From an uncultured Chthonomonas sp. (GTDB lineage Bacteria; Armatimonadota; Chthonomonadetes; Chthonomonadales; CAJBBX01): a stretch of DNA of 41,634 nt. Within the stretch, counting starts at the first letter, position 1. Each line of letters begins with the position of its first letter. The notes below the pieces were generated by a model. The model did not search any database, had not been told where the DNA came from, and saw nothing but the letters and a program-made list of their open reading frames with translations. The stretch covers positions 1 through 41,634 of the forward strand of contig CAJBBX010000097.1 of NCBI GenBank assembly GCA_903951425.1, written 5' to 3'. Made by a program: the position numbers and the translations under genes. Positions 8,291 through 17,862 of the stretch are shown here, in pieces.

Positions 8291-11265
8291 ACCGCGGCGG
8301 CCATCCCGCGTAGCGCCTCGCGCTCCTCTTCGTCGAGCTGCTCGAAGAGGCGCCGGCCACGCAGGTCGAAGCTGCGGCGGGGCTCTTCGTCTTTGGGGCC
8401 TCGCGTGGCGCCGTTGTGGAAGCACCAGCCCGCGGCGCCGCCCCGCACGGCTCCCCGGAGGTCAGTCAGGAAGTCGGCTGCCATGGGCGTCCAATCGGAG
8501 TAGCCCCGCCGGAAGGGTTCCTGGTAGTGAATCGGGATGATGAAGCCCTTTTCGGCCAGTGCGGCCGCCAGCTTGCGGGCCGAGGCCTCGGTCTGGGCGG
8601 GCGAGCCGGCCTGGCGCGGGCGGTGCGGGCAGATGAAGTCCATGCCGGCCGCGGCCAGCTTCAGGGCCTCGCCCGGGTTGGTATCGCTCCCGCCTGAGGC
8701 CGTCACGAGCAGGTCCGGCCAGCGCTTGCGGAGGTCGGCGCGGAGTGTCGCCAGCTCAACCACCGGTACGTAGCGGCTGTCGCGCACATCCCGCTCGTTG
8801 GCCAGGTCCAGGTACCAGTTCCGATGTCCCCCCAACGCGGTGGCGACGGCCAGCGTGGCGGCTGCGTGGGTGGCCAGGTTCGCCAGCACCGGCGCCGGGC
8901 CTGAGGCGTTGCGGGAGAGCGTGACGTCCACCACCATGCCGCGCCGATCGCACTCGGCCACCAGCCTGCGCAGGCGCGCCATGGCCGCCGGGCGGGGCAT
9001 GCCCTGGCCGTCCACCGCCGAGACATCCTCGCCGAAGGCGTTCCATGTGGCCCAGACCCGCAGCCAGTTCATGCCGATCCGCTGCATCTCGTCCAGGTCG
9101 GCCAGGAGCCGCGGCTCGTCGGCGCCCAGGCCGCCGTAGTAGCTGCATCCAAGCAGGAAGCGCGGCTTGCCGTTGAGCGTGAACCGGGCGCCATCCCGGC
9201 CAAGCACGGTGTGGGCGGCGTCGGCGGCCGCCTTCGCCTGCGCTGCGGTCTGGCTCTCCACCTTCCACTGCTGCTCGAAGGGCGGACCCGGCCTATAGGC
9301 GACGAAGCCGGCATCGGGCATGGCCCCCTGCCGGTAAGCCTCGCGGCCGAGTCCCTGCGGCACATCGGCCCGCACGGGTTCGCGGCGCTGAGACCGCACG
9401 GTGAGGACGATCTCGGTGGCGCCTGCGGGCACGTTGGAGACCAGCACGCAGCAGGCGTTTCCCGTGAACGGCGCCCGCACGGGAATGGCGCGCGCCGGCC
9501 CCATCACCTGCCAGCCGCTCTCCAGCGCCGTGAAGCGCGCGGGCAGGTCCCAGAGCGCCACGGGCATCTCGGCCCGCGCCACGTCGGAGCGTATGGCGAT
9601 CCGCACCCGGACGCCGTTGGGCAGGGCCTCCTGCGTGGAGCGCACCTGCACGCCCCGCGCGTCGACCATGCGCGGTGTCACCCGATACCGGTCCGGGCTG
9701 TCCGGGACCAGATAGCCGTCGGGCCGTCGCGCGATATCCTGGTTGCCCCAGTCCGGGTAGGCCCAGGGCTTGGTGTAGTCATAGTGCATCGTCGGCAGGT
9801 GGTCGCCCCGGCGGAAGAGCGCTTTGAACCGGGCGTTCTCCACCTCGATAGTGTCGGGATAGCGCGCGGGCTTGCCGTTGCTGGTGATGCCCGCGAAGAC
9901 ATCGTGGAGGTAGAGCGCGCTCTCCGGCGTCTCGCGGTACCTCCGGCGCAGGAAGCCGGCGGCGGCGTTCGCCGTGCAGAAGACGAGCTTGCGGGTCCGG
10001 GCCCGTTCGACGAGGGCCTCCATGCTGCGCCGGTTTAGTTCGGCCATGCGGGGCCAGACGCCGTTGAACTCGAACCCCATGGAGAAGAGCAGCGGCCGGG
10101 GCGAGGTCTGTGCGGCGTCGAGGTGGCAGTCAAGGAAGGCCATCTCGCGCTCCAGGTCGCGGGCATCGGGCTGCTCGGGGCCCTTCATGCCGGAGTACTG
10201 CTCCAGTGCGTAGCCGATCCCGCCCTCCAGCGAGTAGACGCAGTTGTAGTCGCGGCAGAGCATGGTCTGCCGGGCGCACTGCTGGATGCCCACCATGGCG
10301 TTCGCGCCGCCGTGCCCGGGCCGCCGGAAGTCGTCGGGGGCCGCGAAGTAGGGCCTGGCCGGCATTCCGAAGTGGTTGATCTTGAAGGGGCCATCGCCCC
10401 AGTTCTGGTCGGCGCAGAGCGCGCCAAGCACGTTGTAGCCCAGCAACCGGGCCTGGCCCACCGGCCCCGCGCCTAATCCATAGGTATACAGGTTGGCCAA
10501 CGGCTCCGGGAACCGGCACATGCGCCAGATGCGCTGGGCATTGGCCAGCACGGCGCGCTGCACCTCCGGCGGCTCGTCGACGAAGACGGCCTTGTCGCCG
10601 GGCACGTAGAGGCCGCCCATGAAGATGAGGAACGCCGGGTCATCGCCATACTGCCGGGCGTTGCGGCTGAAGGCCGCGAAGGCCTCCGCATGGGGCCGCT
10701 CGCCGAACAGCAGGGGCTCGGCCCAGCCGCTGAAGGGTAGGCGCAGGCGGTGTAAGTCCGGCTCAGGCCGCGGCTGGGCATGGCTGGTGGAGTTGACGAC
10801 CATGACCGCCGAGCCCCGATCGGCCACCGCGAAGAGGCGCTCGAACTGCGGCACGTCACCGCCGATGTCGCATCGCCAACGGAGCAGGTATTGCCCCGCA
10901 TGGCTGGGCGTCCAGCGCCAGGTGGCCTCCCACCCGCGACCGCCGCGCCGCCAGTCCAGCCGGATCGGGCGGGGCTTCGCGTTGGGGTCGTAGCACTGCT
11001 CGACCAACTCGGCGGTCTCGTTGGGCCGCGCTTCGGAGGCGACGTCGAACCTGGCGGTGACGGCCTCGCCGCGCATGACTAGCCCCGGCGCGAGCAGGAC
11101 CTGCGCTCGCACCAGCGCGTTCAGGTCGGCCTCCACGCGGGCATACGAGCGCTCCACCTCGGCGAAGCCGCGCTGAACCAGCAGCAGCCTGTCGCCGCCG
11201 CTTTGGCCCGCCCACGCGGCCGCTGAGGCTCCGATCAGCAGCGTCGCCATCAGCCACTTCGCCAT
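8278..11265 (-). CDS. Secreted two-part glycoside hydrolase, clan GH-A-like C-terminal barrel
   Basis: The product has 995 residues. The ATG at 11265 follows a strong AAGGAGGG ribosome site at 5 bases spacing and opens a signal peptide (MAKWLMATLLIGASAAAWA). Residues about 50-130 look like a beta-sandwich (ARFDVASEARPNETAEL, GWEATWRWTPSHAGQYLLRW) of the sort that precedes catalytic barrels. A central region of about 450 residues is unfamiliar; it contains LFSMGFEFNGVWPRM and THDVF-like stretches. The C-terminal part (about 700-980) resembles a cellulase-type TIM barrel: FTLNGKPRFLLGCSYY, then NWLRVWATWNAF, then LANERD with Glu824 as candidate acid/base, then HYQEPFRRG with Glu916 as candidate nucleophile. 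Substrate is unknown. It is probably co-transcribed with the GH106 gene downstream, and divergent from the HAD gene with 91 bp between them. Confidence 0.8.
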   Translation of the reverse strand: MAKWLMATLLIGASAAAWAGQSGGDRLLLVQRGFAEVERSYARVEADLNALVRAQVLLAPGLVMRGEAVTARFDVASEARPNETAELVEQCYDPNAKPRPIRLDWRRGGRGWEATWRWTPSHAGQYLLRWRCDIGGDVPQFERLFAVADRGSAVMVVNSTSHAQPRPEPDLHRLRLPFSGWAEPLLFGERPHAEAFAAFSRNARQYGDDPAFLIFMGGLYVPGDKAVFVDEPPEVQRAVLANAQRIWRMCRFPEPLANLYTYGLGAGPVGQARLLGYNVLGALCADQNWGDGPFKINHFGMPARPYFAAPDDFRRPGHGGANAMVGIQQCARQTMLCRDYNCVYSLEGGIGYALEQYSGMKGPEQPDARDLEREMAFLDCHLDAAQTSPRPLLFSMGFEFNGVWPRMAELNRRSMEALVERARTRKLVFCTANAAAGFLRRRYRETPESALYLHDVFAGITSNGKPARYPDTIEVENARFKALFRRGDHLPTMHYDYTKPWAYPDWGNQDIARRPDGYLVPDSPDRYRVTPRMVDARGVQVRSTQEALPNGVRVRIAIRSDVARAEMPVALWDLPARFTALESGWQVMGPARAIPVRAPFTGNACCVLVSNVPAGATEIVLTVRSQRREPVRADVPQGLGREAYRQGAMPDAGFVAYRPGPPFEQQWKVESQTAAQAKAAADAAHTVLGRDGARFTLNGKPRFLLGCSYYGGLGADEPRLLADLDEMQRIGMNWLRVWATWNAFGEDVSAVDGQGMPRPAAMARLRRLVAECDRRGMVVDVTLSRNASGPAPVLANLATHAAATLAVATALGGHRNWYLDLANERDVRDSRYVPVVELATLRADLRKRWPDLLVTASGGSDTNPGEALKLAAAGMDFICPHRPRQAGSPAQTEASARKLAAALAEKGFIIPIHYQEPFRRGYSDWTPMAADFLTDLRGAVRGGAAGWCFHNGATRGPKDEEPRRSFDLRGRRLFEQLDEEEREALRGMAAAVAAP

Positions 11266-11356
11266 GTCGCCCTCCTTCGAGCTCCTGTCAGGCTTGCCGG
11301 GGCCGCCGGTTGCGGGTATCGTTCCCGGTATCCGCATCGGAGGTTGCTCAATCGTG

Positions 11357-11974
11357 ATGTCTGCGTCTGCCTGCCGGGTGATCGTCTCTGACCTGGGCAA
11401 AGTGCTGCTGCCCTTCGATTTCGCTCCCGCCAAGCGCTGGCTTGGCGAGCGTACCCGCTTCGGCGCGGACGGCGAGGCCGCCTGGCGCGCCGCATCGGCC
11501 ATCTACGAGGAAGCGGGCTTTGCCGTAGGGCGCTGCAGCGCCGCCGACTTCATCGAGCGCCTCCGCAGGGAACTGGGGCTTCGGGCCACGGATGAGGAGT
11601 TCAGCTCGGGCTGGTCGGATGTCTTCTGGACCGACGAAGCGACCGTCGGACTGGTGGCCGCCGCCCAGGCGCAGCAGCGCGTCCTGCTCTCCAACACGGA
11701 TCCGATCCACTGGGGCTGGATCGTCTCGCGCTTCGGCGAGTGCCTCGCCATGTTCGACTACCTGGCCCCATCGCAGGAGACCGGCGTGCTGAAGCCCCGC
11801 CCCGAGGCCTACGCCGCCGTGGAGCGCCTCACGGGCCGCCCGCCGTCGGAGCATCTGCTCATCGACGACCTTGAGGCCAACGTGGAGGGCGCCCGCGCCG
11901 TAGGCTGGGACGGCATCGTCCACACGACGGCGGAGGCCCTCCAGCGGGAGCTGACGCTTCGGGGCCTCCTCTAG
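11357..11974 (+). CDS. HAD-superfamily hydrolase (phosphatase-like)
   Basis: The product has 205 residues and is probably cytoplasmic. The HAD motifs are in order: motif I VIVSDLGKVL with nucleophile Asp12; motif II LLSNTD; the motif III lysine in GVLKPRPEAY; motif IV LLIDDLEANV. The second motif I acid is a Gly (D-L-G), as in the YihX/epoxide-hydrolase-N-terminal-like branch, whose members are haloacid dehalogenase-fold sugar-phosphate or nucleotide phosphatases. The start is the ATG at 11357, with GGAGG at 11339-11343 (a long spacing); a GTG one codon upstream is an alternative. It stands alone between two secreted-protein genes and ends 11 bp before the convergent surface-protein gene. Confidence 0.82.
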   Translation: MSASACRVIVSDLGKVLLPFDFAPAKRWLGERTRFGADGEAAWRAASAIYEEAGFAVGRCSAADFIERLRRELGLRATDEEFSSGWSDVFWTDEATVGLVAAAQAQQRVLLSNTDPIHWGWIVSRFGECLAMFDYLAPSQETGVLKPRPEAYAAVERLTGRPPSEHLLIDDLEANVEGARAVGWDGIVHTTAEALQRELTLRGLL

Positions 11975-11985
11975 GCTTTGCAGCC

Positions 11986-14900
11986 TCACCGGGTCATCAC
12001 TGCCGGGAGTAGCTGCCTGGCCATCTGGCCGTCGGGCGTGGTGGCCGCCAGCTCCACGAGGTAGAGCCCGGCAGGCACTGCCGCGCCGCGGCCGTCGCGG
12101 CCGTCCCAGACCACCTGCTCCGTGTTGCCCGTGGTTGCCGTACGGCTACCCAGGGCTCGAATGCGCCGGCCGCCGGCCAGCACACTGACGCGCACGGTGG
12201 CGGCCTGGCTCAGGGCGAAGGTCACCACGGGCGGGGCCCCTGCCGCGCGGCCTGGCAGTACCCGCGCGTTGAGGATGCGCAGCATCTGGCCCGACGGGAG
12301 CGTCTCCACCCGGAAGCGCCGGACGCCACCCTCGGCGGGCATGGCGAACCGGCGCTCCGAGGCCATGCGCATGAAGAACCGCTCGCCCGTTGCCACGTCC
12401 GCCAGGACCGGGTTGGCGCTTCGGGGAAGGCGCGCCGATCCGGGCCACCGCAGCGTCACGCTCTGCTGTTCGTGAGCCGCCGGGACCGTGACCTCCATCT
12501 CCCACGCCTGCGTGCCGGAACCGGCACGCAGGTCGGCGGCGTAGCGCCCATCGCCCGCCACGACCCGGATCATTGGGGCCGGGGCCTCCTCAGTCGGCGC
12601 GGCAGGAGGGTCCGCCGCTCGGATCGACGCCGCCAATCCCGAGCCGATGAGGGCCTGCGAACCCGCGCCGCCGGCCTCCGCCGCGATGGCCAGGGCCCAG
12701 CCCTTAGTCGTCACCGTTGCCGCCGGGGACTTGGAGCTCAGCTCGGGCAGCACGAGCTTGCACTCGCGGTTGGCCCGTATCCAGTAGCCGGTCCAGGGCT
12801 TCAGTTCGGTCTCGACGCCGCCGGCTCCAACCTCGGCCACGAGGACGTACGACCCCGTATGCGGGTTGCCGGCCGTCTGCTTCCAGCCCCACGCCGTGCT
12901 GTCCAGCCACCCTGCCGCTGCGGCCTGCGCCAGCGTCTTGCTCTCGACTCCCGAGGTCACCCTCATCGCCGTCGTGGACCAGGCAACCGCGACGGACCTC
13001 GGGTTGCCGATCATGTTCCAGCCCGCGCTGAGGGGCAGCGTCACCGGAACGCCGCGGCCGGGAGCCACGCCCGCGATGGACGCATCGCGGGCCTTAACGA
13101 GCTTCAGCCAGTAGCCCTTGCCCGGCGTCGTGCGGTCCAGCATGGCGAAGGCGTCGGGGTAGCGCGCGTACTTGTCGTTGCCAGCGGCGGCCGGGTTCCA
13201 GCGCATCCACGCCCCGGCGCCCACGCCGAAGATCGTCTGCGGGTCGGTCTGCTCCGGCGAGATCGGCAGGGCAACCATGGCGACGCCCGCCGGGAAGGTC
13301 CGTGCCGCGCCAAGCCTGGTGGTGGCTTGCGGTCGAATCTGCCCGCCGACCATGGGTGGCGCCTCGTGGTTGCCGGCGGCGTCCACGGCCACACAATAAA
13401 ATGCATAGGTATGGCCCAGCGTGCCGGGGAAGAGGAGCGACGTGGCGCCGGCCTCCTTCGCGCCCACCGCCACGTAGGGACCGCCGTCCTCGGAGGCGTA
13501 AAGGTCCACCCGCGCCACGCCGGATGCGCCTGCCTGGTCGGTTGCGGTCCAACTCACAAGCACCGGCGTCTCGGCCGACACGGCGGGCAACGCCGTCACC
13601 GAACTGGCCGGCGCCGTACCGTCGATGGTGTTTACCCACTCGGGCGTGAGGATCGGCTCGTTCTTGTCGAAGACGATGGAGGCCGTGTTGGCGATCCGCG
13701 AACCTGCGGCGAGGCCGGCCTTGGGCGTGATGGCGAAGCTGATCGAGCCATGCCCGCCGGGTGGCAGGAAGCCCCGAGTGGCCTCGGTGGGCAAGACCCC
13801 GGTGAGCGGGTCCAGAGCCGTGAATCGGGCCACCAGCACTCCGGCTGCATCGACCTCCATCTGCACTCCAACCAGCAGGTTCAAGGCGGGGCGCAGGTCC
13901 ATCAGCGTGTCGAGGCTCCTGGCGCCCGGTGGCGGCGAGAGGGTCCGGTCGCCCAGCGTGATCCTCCCCATGTTCAGTGTGGCGGTGTTCAGGCGGCCCG
14001 TGTCGAGGGCGTCGGTGATGATCACCTCCTGCGCTGGGCCCGTGGCGGCGGCGGCGTTCTCGAAGTTGATTGTGTAGGTGAGGGCGCCTGTGCCGGAGAC
14101 GAAGTGCGCCGCCCCGGATCCCTCCGCGGTGGACTTGTCGTTCGGGTCCTTCGACCGGAGCACCTGCAGTGAATGCTCCTTGCTCCAGAGCGTGTCGAAC
14201 TTCGGCGTATCGCCCCACTCCGGGTTGCCGCTAATGTGGCTGCTCCAGGGCCTGCCGATGAGCCCGCCCATGGCCGCGATGGGGTTCAGGAAGTATTGCG
14301 CCGCGGTCGTCTGGCCGGAGTCGGTGACGTAGACCGTGTGGCCGGGGTTGGCCGGGTCCTCGGCCAAGCGCACGGGGAGGAAGCAGGGCGTCACGTAGTT
14401 GTCGGCGATGTAGGACTGGCCCGTGTAGGGCGAAGTGACCAGCGTGGTGCTGTGCCCGCCGATGCCGGCCGCATCGACGCGCTGGACCTGCCAACCGCCC
14501 ATGGCCTCGAGACCGGCGATGCGCTGGCCCATGTTCTGCTGGACGCCGGGGCAGGCGTCGTTCCAGTACCGATTGGTGAAGTAGCTCTCGCGCCAGGCGT
14601 CCTGCAGCAGTTGGGCGACCGCCTGCATCGACGACCGGTCCTCGGCGGGCACGCCGTTCCACGGCATGTTGATGGTGGCGGCCGGCTCGCCGTCAAGCCT
14701 GCGGGGTGAGCCGCCTGCCGGCGCCCTAAGGCGCGCGTCATAGGCCGCGCCGCCCAGCGCCAGCACGGTCAGGGGCCACTGCCCGACTGCGCCGTCCGTG
14801 GCCTGGATGGTGACAGGCACGCCCGAGGTCTCGCCGGCGCGCAGGCCCGGTAGCACCAGCGGCACGCCGATGCCGTCGGGCTCGGTGACGCAGCTCAGGT

Positions 14901-17409
14901 TCTCCAGCATCGTCTCGCCGTTCACGGTCACGGTCGATCCCGTAGGCACCGACCGGAGCAGCACGATGGCGCTGCTGATGTCCGCGCTGGAGGCGTTGGT
15001 GTAGCTGAGCCAGAACGTGGTTTTCCGCGAAGCCTGGATGCTGCCGGGACCCAGGAGGCGCGCCTCGACCAAAGGACGGACCTGCGTGGTCAGCGTCACG
15101 GCGCCCGCAAGCGTCGCTCCGGCGCCGCCGGGGTTCGCAACCGTCACGTCATGCACGCCCACGGCCAGGCCGCCCAGGGGCACGCGCGCCGTCAGTTCTG
15201 TGGTCGAGACCCACGTGACGGATGTGGCGTGGGCTGTGCGGCCGCCTCCCGACAGCTCGACGACGGCATCGGGGCTGAAGGCGCGGCCGCGGAGGGTGAA
15301 GACGCCCTCTGCGCCGGCGATCCAGACCATCTGGTTCGGGGTCACGCCGGTCAGAGCTAGCGGAAGCTGGAGCGTCACCCGCCGCGTCGCGCTGTTCGGG
15401 CCCGCTCCGGCGTTGTTCACGGCACGGGCCCGCCACTCGTAGTCGCCGTTGGCGAGGCCCTCACCGACGGTCAGCGTGGCTGTCTCGCCGGCCGCGTAGG
15501 GGAACGGCTTGTCCCAGCCCTGCAGGGAGGCGGTCTGGTCGAACGTGCCCGCGACGGCGCCGTCGCGCAGGAACTCCACCACGTACCTCACGCTCTGGCC
15601 CGCGGCCCCCTGAGTGGTCAGGCTGAAGGGGGAAACGGCATCGGCGAAGGTCGCGCCGTCGTCAGGCGACAGCAGCGTGGGAGCGCCGGGCGGCAGGCCG
15701 GGCGCCGGCTGGTTCCAGAAGATGCGCGCCCCGTCGTCGGCCCTGGTGGCGGCGCCGCCGTCGGCGGGTAGCGCATCGACCAGATAGATGTCCAGCGGGA
15801 CGCCGTCCGGAACGGTATCGGCGGCATAGACGAAGTAGTCATCGGCGCCGGGGTCGTTCTCGGCGAACTGGATGCCGCCGAAGACGAGCGGAGCGGCCAG
15901 GCCGGGGTGTCTCAGCGCCAGGCAGACGGTGGCGCCCAGCGCAGGATCGAAGTTCGGCGTGCTGCGCGGGAAGCCCTCGAACCGCACGTGATCGAAGCGG
16001 GCGATAGGCCCATCCAGGCAGTCGATGAGCACGTTGCGTACGGTCAGGCCGTCGACATCGAGGCCGTGGCAGGTGATCCGGTGCGCCGCCCCGAGCCCAA
16101 GGACGCCGCCGCCGCCTGTCCGCGCGATGAGCCTGCCTGACGCCGTCAGCGACGTCCAGCCGCCCACGCCCGCCGTGCAGGCGACCTCGATGTCGGCCAG
16201 GGCAAAGCTCCCGGTCATCTGCTTGGGCCGGCTACCCTCGAGCTGCACGCGGGAGCCCGCCACGGCCAGCGGATCGACCAACTCCCTCAGGGCCGAGACC
16301 TCCACGTCGCCCTGGAACCGCAGCAGGCCCGCCGCCAGGTTGGACGCCGTGGAGCCGCCCGCGAAGAGCGCTCTCTGCTCCACGACGACGGCGTCCGCCG
16401 GGTCGGTCATCACCAGCCCGTTTCCCGGTCCCAGGTTGTGGGCCGTCAGCGCACCCTTCACCGTGAGCGTGTGGCCGTTCAGCGTCAGCGTGGGCTTCAG
16501 CGGCTGGGCCATCCAGGTCAGCTCTGCCAGCTCAAGGTCGCCGGTGATCGTCGCGTCGGCGTCCAGCGTCGCCCTGATCGGCGCGGTCACGGTGATGGCG
16601 TATTGGCCGGACGCCTGCGGCAGCCGGCTCTCGAAGTAGCACTGCTGCCCGAAGAGGGCGCCGCCGGCCAGCACCCGCAGGCTACCCGTGACCCAGGGGA
16701 AGGTTGCCCGGGAGCCGAAAGCCCGCGTCAGGCCCTGGAAGGTGACCCCGGCGGCGTTGGCGATGTCGACATCCCTGAAGCAGGATCCTGCCTTGCCGCC
16801 CAGCGACGTGTCGGCCGGGCCTGCGGAGTTGAAGGAGACCGACTGCGCCGCGGAGCCGTCGAAGACCACCCGCGTGCCCGTGGATGCGAACGTCTGCCCG
16901 TCGGCCGTGCCGTCTCCTACGACGATGCCGCCCATCTGGGTGAAGTCGCCTCGCACATGGAGGACGCCGGCGGTCAGCGCGCCCACGCTCGTGGACACTG
17001 CGCCCGAGCCGGTGTTGAACGAGGCGGAGCCGCCCACGATCACGATGTCGCCGGCGGAGACCATGCGCAGGCCGGAGCCGGGGCCGGACCAGTGTACGCT
17101 CAGATTGCCGCCGATGGTGACCCGTTGCCCGTTGACGGTGAACCGGGCGCCGTCGGCGATGGTGAGGGCGCCGACCTCGATATAGGCCGAGAGGACCGGA
17201 TAGGTCGGCGCTCCGGCATCGATGACCGCCTCGTCGGTGGGGCCCGGAGGCGCGCTACCCTGCCAGTTGGCCCCCACGCTCCACTCGGTGGGCCCGTCGC
17301 CGCTGCCGCCGATCCACGTGAAGACCGCCGCCTGGCATTGCGCCGCCGTGGTGACCAGCAGCGCCAGGAACGCAGCCAGGGCATACGCTCGGCCGTAGGT
17401 TCGTACCAT
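11986..17409 (-). CDS. Giant secreted multidomain surface protein with transglutaminase-like segment and FlgD-like C-terminus
   Basis: The product has 1807 residues. The ATG at 17409 has an AAGGAG site, and a signal peptide ends near CQA-AVF. About 30-600 is a beta-rich stretch beginning FTWIGGSGDGPTEWS and ADGARFTVNG, like autotransporter-type or right-handed beta-helix repeats. About 680-770 is a TIG/IPT-type Ig domain (LTGVTPNQMVWIAG). About 775-880 looks DUF11-like. Residues 950-1005 place Cys953, His986 (GIGGHSTTLV) and Asp1003 (YIADNY) with the spacing of a transglutaminase/papain-like triad. From about 1085, DPNDK then YTINFENAAAATGPAQEVIITD is a signature of beta-sandwich modules in large surface proteins. 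A fibronectin-like domain follows (about 1265-1355), then a WNMIGNP/GYWIRA region and a FlgD Ig-like end (VVWDGRDGRGAAVPAGLYLV) that could serve in surface sorting. The role is inferred to be adhesive or structural. Confidence 0.82.
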   Translation of the reverse strand: MVRTYGRAYALAAFLALLVTTAAQCQAAVFTWIGGSGDGPTEWSVGANWQGSAPPGPTDEAVIDAGAPTYPVLSAYIEVGALTIADGARFTVNGQRVTIGGNLSVHWSGPGSGLRMVSAGDIVIVGGSASFNTGSGAVSTSVGALTAGVLHVRGDFTQMGGIVVGDGTADGQTFASTGTRVVFDGSAAQSVSFNSAGPADTSLGGKAGSCFRDVDIANAAGVTFQGLTRAFGSRATFPWVTGSLRVLAGGALFGQQCYFESRLPQASGQYAITVTAPIRATLDADATITGDLELAELTWMAQPLKPTLTLNGHTLTVKGALTAHNLGPGNGLVMTDPADAVVVEQRALFAGGSTASNLAAGLLRFQGDVEVSALRELVDPLAVAGSRVQLEGSRPKQMTGSFALADIEVACTAGVGGWTSLTASGRLIARTGGGGVLGLGAAHRITCHGLDVDGLTVRNVLIDCLDGPIARFDHVRFEGFPRSTPNFDPALGATVCLALRHPGLAAPLVFGGIQFAENDPGADDYFVYAADTVPDGVPLDIYLVDALPADGGAATRADDGARIFWNQPAPGLPPGAPTLLSPDDGATFADAVSPFSLTTQGAAGQSVRYVVEFLRDGAVAGTFDQTASLQGWDKPFPYAAGETATLTVGEGLANGDYEWRARAVNNAGAGPNSATRRVTLQLPLALTGVTPNQMVWIAGAEGVFTLRGRAFSPDAVVELSGGGRTAHATSVTWVSTTELTARVPLGGLAVGVHDVTVANPGGAGATLAGAVTLTTQVRPLVEARLLGPGSIQASRKTTFWLSYTNASSADISSAIVLLRSVPTGSTVTVNGETMLENLSCVTEPDGIGVPLVLPGLRAGETSGVPVTIQATDGAVGQWPLTVLALGGAAYDARLRAPAGGSPRRLDGEPAATINMPWNGVPAEDRSSMQAVAQLLQDAWRESYFTNRYWNDACPGVQQNMGQRIAGLEAMGGWQVQRVDAAGIGGHSTTLVTSPYTGQSYIADNYVTPCFLPVRLAEDPANPGHTVYVTDSGQTTAAQYFLNPIAAMGGLIGRPWSSHISGNPEWGDTPKFDTLWSKEHSLQVLRSKDPNDKSTAEGSGAAHFVSGTGALTYTINFENAAAATGPAQEVIITDALDTGRLNTATLNMGRITLGDRTLSPPPGARSLDTLMDLRPALNLLVGVQMEVDAAGVLVARFTALDPLTGVLPTEATRGFLPPGGHGSISFAITPKAGLAAGSRIANTASIVFDKNEPILTPEWVNTIDGTAPASSVTALPAVSAETPVLVSWTATDQAGASGVARVDLYASEDGGPYVAVGAKEAGATSLLFPGTLGHTYAFYCVAVDAAGNHEAPPMVGGQIRPQATTRLGAARTFPAGVAMVALPISPEQTDPQTIFGVGAGAWMRWNPAAAGNDKYARYPDAFAMLDRTTPGKGYWLKLVKARDASIAGVAPGRGVPVTLPLSAGWNMIGNPRSVAVAWSTTAMRVTSGVESKTLAQAAAAGWLDSTAWGWKQTAGNPHTGSYVLVAEVGAGGVETELKPWTGYWIRANRECKLVLPELSSKSPAATVTTKGWALAIAAEAGGAGSQALIGSGLAASIRAADPPAAPTEEAPAPMIRVVAGDGRYAADLRAGSGTQAWEMEVTVPAAHEQQSVTLRWPGSARLPRSANPVLADVATGERFFMRMASERRFAMPAEGGVRRFRVETLPSGQMLRILNARVLPGRAAGAPPVVTFALSQAATVRVSVLAGGRRIRALGSRTATTGNTEQVVWDGRDGRGAAVPAGLYLVELAATTPDGQMARQLLPAVMTR

Positions 17410-17730
17410 GCTGATGCACTCCTTCTCGCGAGGTCTGGCCGCCACGTCATATGGCGCCGTACTGGGACGGCTTCGCCTCTTTCTACGTCTCCCGCGCGTT
17501 GTCCTGCCGGAAGGAACATCCCATCCTGCGTTGTGTCCGGCCCAGATATTGCATAGACCGCGAGCGGTATGCCACAGTCTGTTCCGAATCATGCGCTGTT
17601 CCTGCTGGTCATCCCGCAGGCGTTTCGTGTCTGTGAGCCGAACCTGAGAACCAGGGGCGTGAGCGCCCTGGCGACCGTGAGCGTCTACCCCGTCGCGGGG
17701 TTCGCCATACCCAGATCAAGGGAGCTTCAC
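17410..17730. other. Divergent intergenic region, 321 bp
   Basis: This separates the surface-protein gene (minus) from the small ORF (plus) and should hold both promoters. I see no convincing -35/-10 pair. An 8-bp direct repeat, CGTGAGCG, occurs at 17658-17665 and 17676-17683 (18 bp apart, not quite two helical turns); it could be a regulator site but is short enough to be chance. Confidence 0.4.
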
Positions 17731-17862
17731 ATGTTGCACGCCTCGCTCGGGTCCTCGGAGCTCGCGCGCGCTAGGTGGATGGTCCTCCTTGCCTGCACTG
17801 CGGTCGCAATGGCCGAGGTAGCATACTGGGAACAGACCCCGCACGATTGGAGATACCCATGA
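17731..17862 (+). CDS. Small ORF (43 codons) overlapping the FecR-like gene start
   Basis: The ATG at 17731 has a good AGGGAGC site 6 bases upstream. The product has 43 residues with one hydrophobic stretch (WMVLLACTAVAMAEVAYW), so it may be a membrane peptide. Its TGA at 17860-17862 overlaps the next gene's ATG (17859-17861) as ATGA, a typical arrangement for translational coupling. It may be a leader that sets translation of the downstream pair, a true micropeptide, or chance. The same frame extends upstream to 17569 but without a ribosome site. I do not recognise a family. Confidence 0.5.
   Translation: MLHASLGSSELARARWMVLLACTAVAMAEVAYWEQTPHDWRYP

Noticed and set aside
11266-11502. N-terminal extension of the two-part glycosidase to 11502
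   Set aside because: It would precede a clear signal peptide and overlap the HAD gene; AAGGAGGG fixes the start at 11265.
17569-17730. Upstream extension of the 43-codon ORF
   Set aside because: No ribosome site before the ATG at 17569, and its residues look like translated intergenic DNA; the ATG at 17731 has a good site.
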